Assembly: GCA_045614925.1 (NCBI GenBank)
Contig: JAZLDV010000135.1
Span: 1 to 21,900, forward strand
DNA from: JAZLDV01 sp045614925
GTDB taxonomy: Bacteria > Bacillota_I > Bacilli_A > Erysipelotrichales > Coprobacillaceae
Direction: 5' to 3'
Length of the DNA: 21,900 nt
This document shows positions 15,778 to 21,900 of this stretch, piece after piece. A program made the translations under genes and the position numbers. A model generated the notes under the pieces. That model was not told where the DNA came from and did no database searches. It saw only the letters and a program-made list of their open reading frames with translations. The stretch's first letter is position 1, and every line of letters begins with the position of its first letter.

Positions 15778-15801
15778 CTTTGTTATACTTCTCTTTTTTT
15801 T
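15768..15801 (+). terminator. Intrinsic terminator of the tig-lon-engB unit
   Basis: GAAGTATAAC (15769-15778), loop TTT, GTTATACTTC (15782-15791), then CTC and eight T residues. The 5' arm overlaps the stop of engB. Confidence 0.88.
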
Positions 15802-15829
15802 GCATATATATCTTTTAGGAGGGTAAATT

Positions 15830-16507
15830 ATGCAAAAAATATATTTAAAAAAGAAAGTTGATTTAAATAATCAGTTAAAGGAGTTGCAATCTATTTCTGT
15901 TGATGAATCCATTAATTATAAATTAGAACAAAATGGTATGAGGGCAGTCGGATGTGTTATGATTAAAGGTGAATTCAAAGATAATGAAAGTCTTAGAAAT
16001 TTTGAAGATAGTATTGAATTAGATTTATTTGCTGATTTTAATAAGATTGTTGATAAAAGAGATTTTCAGGTAAAAATTGATGATTTTGATTATTTTATTA
16101 ACAATGGGAATTTAAATATTAGTATTCAGGCGAGTGTTCATGGAGTTAAAGATGATATGGATAGAGTTGTTGAAGCTGATGATAGTGAAGAGTTATTACA
16201 AGAGAATGAAATTATTGATGATGTTTATGATGCCGTGAATGAAGCAGAAACTATTATGAGAGAAATTGAAGTTGAAAATAAAGAGGTTTCTGCTGTTAAT
16301 GATGAACTTGTTTCTGATTTGAAAAATATTGAAAATAATGAAAATGATGATATCGGTTTATATTATTTTTATGTTGTAAAAGATACGGACACATATGAAA
16401 AAATTGCGTTATCTTATAATGTAGACGCAGAAAAATTAAGAACTTATAATCATGATAAAGATATAAACAAAGGAAGCATTGTTATTGTACCCTATGGTTT
16501 ATGTTAG
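15830..16507 (+). CDS. SpoVID-like spore coat morphogenesis protein with C-terminal LysM domain
   Basis: This is an acidic protein of 225 residues. Residues 1-105 resemble the SpoVID N-terminal domain (LKELQSISVDESINYKLEQN, VMIKGEF, IDDFDYFINNGNLNISIQASV). The middle part (about 110-175) is a Glu/Asp-rich, low-complexity linker. Residues about 178-223 form a LysM module (YFYVVKDTDTYEKIALSYNVDAE, then GSIVIVPYG). In Bacillus SpoVID lies on the forespore surface and guides the coat to encase the spore; it is 575 residues long, so this is a reduced version. Its position between engB and a YsxE-like gene upstream of valS equals the Bacillus spoVID-ysxE-valS order, which strongly supports the call. 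A weak sigma-E-like promoter precedes the AGGAGGG site. Confidence 0.78.
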   Translation: MQKIYLKKKVDLNNQLKELQSISVDESINYKLEQNGMRAVGCVMIKGEFKDNESLRNFEDSIELDLFADFNKIVDKRDFQVKIDDFDYFINNGNLNISIQASVHGVKDDMDRVVEADDSEELLQENEIIDDVYDAVNEAETIMREIEVENKEVSAVNDELVSDLKNIENNENDDIGLYYFYVVKDTDTYEKIALSYNVDAEKLRTYNHDKDINKGSIVIVPYGLC

Positions 16508-17406
16508 AAATTATAAATCAATTTTATGATATAGAAATAATTGGTATTATAAAGGTGACTGATTGTGTTTATAAGATAAAAAGTAAAGACAGTTACTATA
16601 TGATTAAACAGATATCTATTTGTGATCATGATTTGATTGAAACGTTAGATACTTTTGAATTATTGTGTTTCGTTCCAATTATAAAAAATAAATCTGGAAC
16701 TTTATTGACTTATTATAATAATTCCTATTATTATATGATGCCCTATGTTGATTTTGAAAATAATCATTTTAGAGAACATAAAATTAAGTTTTATTTTGAA
16801 ACTTTATCATATATTCATTCTAAGACAATTTGTTATAAAAAAGTAAACAAAAAACATTTTAAAAGCATATATACTGAACTAAGTAAAGTTATAAAAGATA
16901 GACAGACATATTACTTTAATCTGATGTTAAAATATGAGTGTAATGATATAAAAAGTCCATTTCAATGGTTTTATGTGTTGAATTATTATCGAATCAATAA
17001 TGCCTTATTAGAGGCGATAAACTATCTTAACCAATATATGGAACTAGTGAAAGATTCCACACATATAAGAGTATGTATTAATTATCATAATTTTAATTAT
17101 CAGCATATATGTTTAAAAAACAAATTGCTTATATCAATAGACCATATTAAATTTGATATGCCTATATTTGATTTATATGACATATATCAAAAGATTCCGG
17201 ATTTTATGTTTGATTTAGATTGTTTTAAAGATGAATATTTTAAACAAATGAATTATTTAGAAGAGGAAAACATTCTTTTATATTGTCTAATGAATATTGT
17301 TCCTATTGTTATTTTTAACTATGATGAAGTTGATAATATCATTAAATTATCAAGATTAATATATTATTTAGACTCAATATGTGATTTTATTAATTCTTCT
17401 CATTGA
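16501..17406 (+). CDS. YsxE/CotS-family spore coat kinase-like protein, probably inactive
   Basis: The 301-residue protein is rich in Tyr, Asn and Ile. It has a Lys in KDSYYMIKQI at the usual ATP-lysine place. The late stretch CINYHNFNYQHICL...SIDHIKFDMPIFDLYD aligns by position with the catalytic and metal loops of CotS/YsxE choline-kinase-like proteins. The expected HxD...N catalytic motif is replaced (HNFNYQH), so phosphotransfer is unlikely. Its ATG overlaps the end of the SpoVID-like gene by seven bases, with no good ribosome site of its own, so translation is probably coupled. In Bacillus ysxE sits between spoVID and valS, exactly as here. The stop codon overlaps the -35 box of the valS promoter. 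Divergence is high, so the family call rests partly on gene order. Confidence 0.65.
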   Translation: MLEIINQFYDIEIIGIIKVTDCVYKIKSKDSYYMIKQISICDHDLIETLDTFELLCFVPIIKNKSGTLLTYYNNSYYYMMPYVDFENNHFREHKIKFYFETLSYIHSKTICYKKVNKKHFKSIYTELSKVIKDRQTYYFNLMLKYECNDIKSPFQWFYVLNYYRINNALLEAINYLNQYMELVKDSTHIRVCINYHNFNYQHICLKNKLLISIDHIKFDMPIFDLYDIYQKIPDFMFDLDCFKDEYFKQMNYLEEENILLYCLMNIVPIVIFNYDEVDNIIKLSRLIYYLDSICDFINSSH

Positions 17407-17431
17407 CTTTAGAATTTACCTTTGATAAAAT
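17403..17431 (+). promoter_or_regulatory. Promoter of the valS T-box transcript
   Basis: TTGACT (17403-17408), 17 bases, TAAAAT (17426-17431). The -35 box contains the stop codon of the preceding gene, so the two units are packed without spare sequence. Confidence 0.75.
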
Positions 17432-17437
17432 CATCCT

Positions 17438-17655
17438 ATACGTTGAATAGGAGGAGTACATTCTGTATTCTTGTAGAGAGTCTCTGGTTGGTGAAAAGAG
17501 ATAGAAAAAAGTTTGGAAGGTAGCCTAGGAGTATGTTTATTGAAATAGGAGTAGATAAACACGTAAAACTGCGTTAAAGTTCTGAGGTATACGAAAGTAT
17601 ATAAATTAAGGTGGTACCACGAGCATTCGTCCTTATACGGGTGCTTTTTTTGTTT
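17438..17655 (+). promoter_or_regulatory. T-box riboswitch for valine tRNA, controlling valS
   Basis: A leader of about 220 bases has the T-box core AAGGTGGTACCAC (17608-17620). The UGGU at 17612-17615 would pair with the NCCA end of a tRNA with discriminator A, as in tRNA-Val. In stem I, TAGG (near 17448) pairs with CCTA, leaving GGAAG-GTA-G on the 3' side. This places the specifier GTA (valine) at 17520-17522. The distal AGAGAG...GGTTGGTG loop region is typical. Uncharged tRNA-Val should stabilise the antiterminator and turn valS on. Loop E-like AGTA (17455-17458) lies on the 5' side of the specifier loop. Confidence 0.9.
17623..17651 (+). terminator. Regulated terminator of the valS T-box
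   Basis: GCATTCGT (17623-17630) pairs with ACGGGTGC (17637-17644) including two G-U pairs, followed by seven T residues. Its 5' side is adjacent to the T-box sequence, so it is mutually exclusive with the antiterminator. Confidence 0.85.
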
Positions 17656-17692
17656 CACATTAATTTAATATAAAAGAGAAAGGAAAGATATT

Positions 17693-20311
17693 ATGAAAGA
17701 ATTAGCAACAAAATATAATCATAAGGCTGTTGAAGAAGGTAAATATCAGACTTGGTTAGAAAAGAAATATTTCGAAGCTGGTGATATTTCTAAAAAGCCT
17801 TATAGTATTGTTATTCCACCACCAAATGTAACTGGTAAATTACATTTAGGTCATGCTTGGGATACAACATTACAAGATATGATCATCAGATATAAAAGAA
17901 TGCAAGGATATGATGCATTATGGTTACCTGGTATGGACCATGCTGGTATTGCAACTCAAGCAAAAGTTGAAGAAAGATTACGTGCTGAAGGAATTTCTCG
18001 TTATGATTTAGGAAGAGAAAAATTCTTAGAACAAGCATGGGCTTGGAAAGAGGAATATGCTTCAATCATTAGAAGCCAATGGGAAAAATTAGGTTTATCT
18101 TTAGATTATTCTAAAGAACGTTTTACTTTAGATGAAGGTTTAAGTGATGCAGTTAAAACTGTATTTGTTACTTTATATGAAAAAGGGTTAATCTATCAAG
18201 GTGAACGTATTATTAACTGGGACCCTGCTCAAAGAACTGCTTTATCTAATATTGAAGTTATTCATAAAGAAATTGAAGGACATATGTTCTATTTCAAATA
18301 TAAAGTTGTTGAAACTGGTGAAGAATTAGTTATTGCTACAACTCGTCCTGAAACTATGTTTGCAGATCAGGCAATCTTTGTACATCCTGACGATGAAAGA
18401 TATACTCATTTAATTGGAAAACATGCAATTAATCCTGCTAATGGTGAAGAATTACCAATTATGGCAGATGATTATATTGATATGAGTTTTGGTACTGCAG
18501 TTATGAAATGTACTCCAGCTCATGACCCAAATGACTTTGCATTAGCAAAAAAATATAATTTACCAATGCCTATTTGTATGCATGACAATGGAACAATGAA
18601 TTCTATGTGTGGAAAATATGAAGGTATGGATCGTTTTGAATGTCGTAAAGCACTTGTTGCTGATTTTGAAGCTGCTGGTGTTGTTGATCATATTGAAACA
18701 CATATGCATCAAGTAGGACATTCTGAAAGAAGTAATGCAATCGTAGAACCATATTTATCAAAACAATGGTTTGTAAAAATGAAACCTTTAGCTGATGCTT
18801 CTTTAAATAATCAAGAAACAGATAATAAAGTTAATTTCGTTCCAGAACGTTTTGAAAAAACATTCAGACAATGGATGGAAAATATTGAAGATTGGTGTAT
18901 TTCACGTCAATTATGGTGGGGACATCAAGTTCCTGCATGGTATCATAAAGAAACAGGTGAAGTTTATGTAGGTGTAAATGCTCCTGAAGATATCGAAAAC
19001 TGGAAACAAGATGAAGATGTATTAGATACTTGGTTCTCAAGTGCTTTATGGCCATTTTCTACAATGGGTTGGCCAAACACTGATAGCGAAATGTTTAAAC
19101 GCTATTTCCCTACATCAACATTAGTAACTGGATATGATATTATTTTCTTCTGGGTATCTCGTATGATTTTCCAATCATTAGAGTTTACAAAAGAAAGACC
19201 ATTTAAAGATGTTTTAATCCATGGATTAATTCGTGATTCTCAAGGAAGAAAAATGTCTAAATCATTAGGTAATGGTGTTGATCCAATGGATGTTATTGAT
19301 GAATATGGAGCTGATACATTACGTTTCTTCTTAACAACAAACTCTGCTCCTGGTATGGATTTAAGATATATTCCTGAAAAATTAGAATCATCATGGAACT
19401 TTATTAATAAAATCTGGAACTCTGCACGTTTCGTATTAATGAATATTGATGAAGATATGAGATATGAAGATTTAACTTTTGAAAATTTAAATTTATCTGA
19501 TCAATGGATTTTAAATCGTTTAAATGATGTAATTGCATCAGTTGATGAAAATATGGAAAAATTTGAATTTGTTAACGTTGGTAGTGAGTTATATAATTTC
19601 ATTTGGGATGATTTCTGCTCTTGGTATATCGAATTATCTAAAGTGCATTTAAATAGTGATAATGCTGTTGAGAAAAAAGCAACTCAAAATACTTTAGTTT
19701 ATGTATTAAATGCTATTGTAAGATTATTACATCCATTTATGCCATTTGTAACTGAAGAAATTTATCAATCAATTCCTCATTTAGAAGAATCAATTACAAT
19801 TTCTTCTTGGCCAACAGTAAATACACAATTTAATAATGAAACAATCAATGAAAAATTCCAATATTTATTTGATATTATCAAAGGTATTAGAAATATGAGA
19901 GCTACATATGTAATTAAAAATGCTATTGAAATTGCATACAGTATTCAAACTATTGATAATTCATTATCATCATTATTAGATGATTTAGCACCTTATATCT
20001 TTAAATTATGTCATGCTAAATGTATCGGATATAACGTTGAAACTTCAACAAACGTTGGTACTGAAATGATTAAAGGTGGAAATGCTTTAATTATTGAATT
20101 AGGTGATTATATTGATATGGAAGCTGAAAAAGCAAAATTAAAAGATGAATTAAATAAATTAACAGGTGAAATTAAACGTTGTGAAGGTATGTTATCAAAT
20201 CCAAACTTTACATCAAAAGCGCCTGCTGCTAAAGTAGAAGCAGAAAGAACTAAATTAGCTGATTACCAATCAAAATATGATGCTATTAAAGAAAAATTAG
20301 CAAATATGTAA
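17693..20311 (+). CDS. valS: Valyl-tRNA synthetase
   Basis: This class I synthetase attaches valine to tRNA-Val and edits threonine mischarges. The 872-residue protein has the HIGH-type motif HLGH (51-54), the editing (CP1) domain with TTRPETMFADQA, the KMSKS motif (520-524) in GRKMSKSLGNG, an anticodon-binding helical domain, and a C-terminal coiled coil (about 805-870) with EAEKAKLKDELNKLTGEI. All parts are present and the length is normal for Firmicutes. It is preceded by a valine T-box and followed by its own terminator. folC, which follows valS in Bacillus, is absent. Confidence 0.98.
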   Translation: MKELATKYNHKAVEEGKYQTWLEKKYFEAGDISKKPYSIVIPPPNVTGKLHLGHAWDTTLQDMIIRYKRMQGYDALWLPGMDHAGIATQAKVEERLRAEGISRYDLGREKFLEQAWAWKEEYASIIRSQWEKLGLSLDYSKERFTLDEGLSDAVKTVFVTLYEKGLIYQGERIINWDPAQRTALSNIEVIHKEIEGHMFYFKYKVVETGEELVIATTRPETMFADQAIFVHPDDERYTHLIGKHAINPANGEELPIMADDYIDMSFGTAVMKCTPAHDPNDFALAKKYNLPMPICMHDNGTMNSMCGKYEGMDRFECRKALVADFEAAGVVDHIETHMHQVGHSERSNAIVEPYLSKQWFVKMKPLADASLNNQETDNKVNFVPERFEKTFRQWMENIEDWCISRQLWWGHQVPAWYHKETGEVYVGVNAPEDIENWKQDEDVLDTWFSSALWPFSTMGWPNTDSEMFKRYFPTSTLVTGYDIIFFWVSRMIFQSLEFTKERPFKDVLIHGLIRDSQGRKMSKSLGNGVDPMDVIDEYGADTLRFFLTTNSAPGMDLRYIPEKLESSWNFINKIWNSARFVLMNIDEDMRYEDLTFENLNLSDQWILNRLNDVIASVDENMEKFEFVNVGSELYNFIWDDFCSWYIELSKVHLNSDNAVEKKATQNTLVYVLNAIVRLLHPFMPFVTEEIYQSIPHLEESITISSWPTVNTQFNNETINEKFQYLFDIIKGIRNMRATYVIKNAIEIAYSIQTIDNSLSSLLDDLAPYIFKLCHAKCIGYNVETSTNVGTEMIKGGNALIIELGDYIDMEAEKAKLKDELNKLTGEIKRCEGMLSNPNFTSKAPAAKVEAERTKLADYQSKYDAIKEKLANM

Positions 20312-20316
20312 CATAA

Positions 20317-20345
20317 AGGTCATAGAGAAATCTATGACTTTTTTT
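20317..20345 (+). terminator. Intrinsic terminator of valS
   Basis: GTCATAGA (20319-20326), loop GAAA, TCTATGAC (20331-20338), followed by seven T residues. Confidence 0.88.
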
Positions 20346-20407
20346 ATAAAGTAAATTTAAAATATTAACTGTATATATAAGTAAGGGGGCTAGAAAGGAG
20401 AAATATT

Positions 20408-20572
20408 ATGAGAGAATTATCGTTAAGAGAACAGCAAGATATTTATGGTGGATCTCCTATTGTACAGGCTTTATTATATATTTTGCTAGGTTCAGGTATT
20501 TATAAGATTATTACTTCGTCTAAAGGAAGAATTTCGATTCCTAAATTATTAAATATTGAATGGAAACAATAA
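20408..20572 (+). CDS. Small peptide with a double-glycine leader (bacteriocin- or pheromone-like precursor)
   Basis: This is a 54-residue open frame with a strong AAAGGAG ribosome site seven to eight bases upstream. The first 15 residues, MRELSLREQQDIYGG, fit the double-glycine leader rule: Leu at -12, Ser at -11, Glu at -8, Ile at -4 and Gly-Gly at -2/-1. Such leaders are cleaved and exported by ABC transporters with a C39 peptidase domain (family knowledge). The predicted 39-residue mature part starts SPIVQALLYILLGSGIYKI, a hydrophobic helix, and ends in a basic then aromatic tail (KGRISIPKLLNIEW). It contains no Cys. No transporter, immunity gene or paralogue is in view. Activity is unknown: it could be antimicrobial, signalling or something else. 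The stop codon lies in a 12 bp hairpin. Confidence 0.7.
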   Translation: MRELSLREQQDIYGGSPIVQALLYILLGSGIYKIITSSKGRISIPKLLNIEWKQ

Positions 20573-20596
20573 GAAAGGATTTATTCCTTTCTTATT
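20568..20596. terminator. 12 bp hairpin overlapping the stop of the double-glycine peptide gene
   Basis: AATAAGAAAGGA (20568-20579), loop TTTAT, TCCTTTCTTATT (20585-20596) form a perfect 12 bp stem. No T tract follows (GATTAATAAAA), so it may be a weak terminator or an mRNA 3'-end stabiliser rather than a classic terminator. Confidence 0.6.
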
Positions 20597-20645
20597 GATT
20601 AATAAAACTAATATGTTTTTCATATAGTGTGATGGGAGGACTAAT

Positions 20646-20984
20646 ATGAAAAAATATATTATATTATTAAGTGTTTTTATGAGTATAATTTATTGTTTGG
20701 TTTTTGTTTATGCGTGTTCCTTTAATACTAAAGAGGTCTATACATATCAGGTAGGGGTCTATAAGGAAGAAGAAAATATGACTGAAAAACTAGATTGGTT
20801 AAGTGAAAAGGGACTTAAAGGATATTCGTATAAAAAAGATGGACTTTATTATGTGATTTCTTGTATGAGTGAATCTTATAATGAAATAGTTGATCATTCT
20901 AGTCATATTAAAGGAGTTATAAAGAAATATAAAGTGAGTTCAAATATAAATTATACGGATTTGATAAAAATGTTAGAGGAGTAA
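20646..20984 (+). CDS. Membrane-anchored SPOR-domain-like protein (SpoIIB-position homologue)
   Basis: This 112-residue protein has one N-terminal membrane helix (about 4-23) and an extracytoplasmic part. Residues 32-100 follow the SPOR pattern: YTYQVGVYKEEEN, a helix MTEKLDWLSEKGLKGYSY, then KDGLYYVISCMSESYNEIVDH and a second helix. SPOR domains bind denuded peptidoglycan glycan strands at division septa. In Bacillus the SPOR protein SpoIIB lies just upstream of maf and radC; here this gene is three bases upstream of radC, which suggests a reduced SpoIIB. The start at 20646 follows GGGAGGA. It lacks the long cytoplasmic region of Bacillus SpoIIB. The family call is from pattern and synteny. 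Confidence 0.65.
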   Translation: MKKYIILLSVFMSIIYCLVFVYACSFNTKEVYTYQVGVYKEEENMTEKLDWLSEKGLKGYSYKKDGLYYVISCMSESYNEIVDHSSHIKGVIKKYKVSSNINYTDLIKMLEE

Positions 20985-20987
20985 GTT

Positions 20988-21674
20988 ATGATTAAATCAT
21001 TACCGATTGAAGAAAACCCAAGAGAAAAAGCTGTGAATTATGGTATTGAAATATTAAATAATGTTGAATTGCTTGCATTGATTTTAAGAACAGGAAATAA
21101 AAATGAAAATGTATTAGAACTTGCTAGCAGACTTTTAAATGAAGTAGGTGGCATGTCAAAATTGAGTAATGTTAATTATTCTTTTCTTGTGTCATTGAAA
21201 GGAATAAAAAAAGCAAAAGCTATTCAGCTTTTAGCAGTTATTGAATTATGTAAAAGAATCACAAAAGAACATAAAAAAGAAAAAAAGATTAGTGAACCTT
21301 TGGATATCTATTTATATTTAAAAAACAAACTGATGCTTCTAAAACAAGAACATTTCATGGTTATTTGTCTAGATAGTCAAAATCATATTATTAAAGAAAA
21401 GAATGTTTTTATTGGATCATTGAATATGAGTGTTGTGACACCAAGAGAGGTGTTTAAAGAAGCTATATCGATGAATAGTGCTAAAATTGTATTGGCGCAT
21501 AATCATCCTTCAGGATATGCAACACCATCAAAGGAAGATATAGAAATTACAAATTTGTTTTACAAACTAGGAGATATGATGTCTATTGAAGTTGTTGATC
21601 ATGTAATTATTGGATGGAATCAGTTTTATAGTATGAAGTCTAATAGAATTTATTATGATGATCAAATAAATTAA
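20988..21674 (+). CDS. radC: RadC/YsxA family JAMM (MPN) domain protein
   Basis: The 228-residue protein has an N-terminal helix-hairpin-helix region (about 1-80, with VSLKGIKKAKAIQLLAVIEL) and a C-terminal JAMM metalloprotease-like domain. The metal ligands are His171 and His173 in HNHPSG and Asp184 in PSKEDIE, so the site is intact. The name RadC came from a mis-mapped repair phenotype; the biochemical role is still unsettled. It lies three bases after the SPOR-like gene and upstream of mreC, as in the Bacillus spoIIB-maf-radC-mreBCD region, but maf and mreB are missing between them. The ribosome site is AGAGGAG. Confidence 0.93.
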   Translation: MIKSLPIEENPREKAVNYGIEILNNVELLALILRTGNKNENVLELASRLLNEVGGMSKLSNVNYSFLVSLKGIKKAKAIQLLAVIELCKRITKEHKKEKKISEPLDIYLYLKNKLMLLKQEHFMVICLDSQNHIIKEKNVFIGSLNMSVVTPREVFKEAISMNSAKIVLAHNHPSGYATPSKEDIEITNLFYKLGDMMSIEVVDHVIIGWNQFYSMKSNRIYYDDQIN

Positions 21675-21693
21675 TAATATTATTTTTATTAAA

Positions 21694-21722
21694 TTGCATT
21701 TTTAACTCTTAAATATTATAAT
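21694..21722 (+). promoter_or_regulatory. Sigma-A promoter ahead of mreC
   Basis: TTGCAT (21694-21699), 17 bases, perfect TATAAT (21717-21722). The hexamers and spacing are the same as in the tig promoter. It gives the cell-shape gene a start separate from radC. Confidence 0.75.
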
Positions 21723-21745
21723 GTTTTAAGATTAGGGGTGATATT

Positions 21746-21900
21746 ATGTATTCTAATAAAAATAAAGGAACAAAACATAATAGAAGAATTATTATTGCTA
21801 CTATTGTTTTAATTTCGTTTTCTATCATTACATTATTAACAAGTCGTTCTTCATCTAAGATTGAAGTTATGTTTAAAGATACGGTTGCTACAATTGAATA
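21746..21900 (+). CDS. mreC: Rod shape-determining protein MreC, N-terminal part (cut by window end)
   Basis: Only 51 codons are visible. A basic, Asn/Lys-rich cytoplasmic start is followed by one membrane helix (about residues 16-32). The segment SSSKIEVMFKDTVATIEY resembles the stretch after the helix in MreC, where a coiled coil begins. MreC organises the peptidoglycan elongation machinery with MreD, RodA and PBP2. Its place after radC matches the Bacillus mre locus, though mreB is not present here. The ribosome site is AGGGGTGAT. The call rests on a short fragment plus position. Confidence 0.65.
   Translation, partial: MYSNKNKGTKHNRRIIIATIVLISFSIITLLTSRSSSKIEVMFKDTVATIE

Noticed and set aside
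17531..17533. Second GTA in the T-box leader as an alternative specifier
   Set aside because: The GTA at 17520-17522 follows GGAAG and precedes the helix CCTA, as a specifier should; this one lies beyond the helix.
17431..17658. A 75-codon open frame on the minus strand
   Set aside because: It lies wholly over the valS T-box and its terminator, has no ribosome site and shows no protein-like pattern.
1..21900. Mobile elements, CRISPR arrays, tRNA or rRNA genes
   Set aside because: I saw no transposase or integrase, no terminal repeats, no regularly spaced repeats and no cloverleaf or rRNA motifs.

Overview
The window is chromosomal DNA from an AT-rich, spore-forming-lineage Firmicute. The best fit is the Erysipelotrichia (Coprobacillus / Thomasclavelia type). 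The reasons are very low GC, strong purine Shine-Dalgarno sites, sigma-A type promoters, a valS T-box, sporulation-type genes next to valS, and a gene order that recalls both Bacillus and the Mollicutes. No rRNA, tRNA, IS element, prophage or CRISPR array was seen. This is mostly a core region, with a few accessory-looking small genes.

Layout. 1-2700 (minus strand): a pantothenate/coenzyme A operon, read as ECF transporter S component, coaBC, coaX. 2748-3600: a reverse rubrerythrin converging on a 57-residue membrane protein, with a shared two-way terminator. 3709-7180 (plus): a VanY-type D,D-carboxypeptidase, then a tight pair of a B12-binding radical SAM protein (DUF4080 type) and an MnmM/YtqB tRNA methyltransferase. 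7182-9086 (minus): a solitary BrxF-like P-loop ATPase with a catabolite-response-like site in its promoter, preceded by an unusual fusion of a PTS EIIB domain to a ROK-like pseudokinase. The fusion gene is divergent from a phosphofructokinase gene (9274-10392).

10465-17406 (plus): a TPR-like protein, trigger factor, Lon, EngB, a SpoVID-like LysM protein and a YsxE-like coat kinase homologue. From tig onwards this is the Bacillus order tig-lon-ysxC-spoVID-ysxE-valS with clpX and the hem genes missing. tig is preceded by a near-perfect CIRCE element, so HrcA probably controls trigger factor and, by read-through, Lon. 17403-20345: a valine T-box and valS. 20408-20572: a 54-residue peptide with a textbook double-glycine leader. 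20646-21900: a SPOR-domain protein in the place of spoIIB, radC and the start of mreC, matching the Bacillus spoIIB-maf-radC-mre region.

Most interesting points: the CIRCE at tig-lon, the orphan double-glycine peptide, the EIIB-ROK pseudokinase beside a G/K-signature phosphofructokinase, and the BrxF-like ATPase standing alone under a cre-like site. All function statements come from reading sequence motifs; no database search was run.
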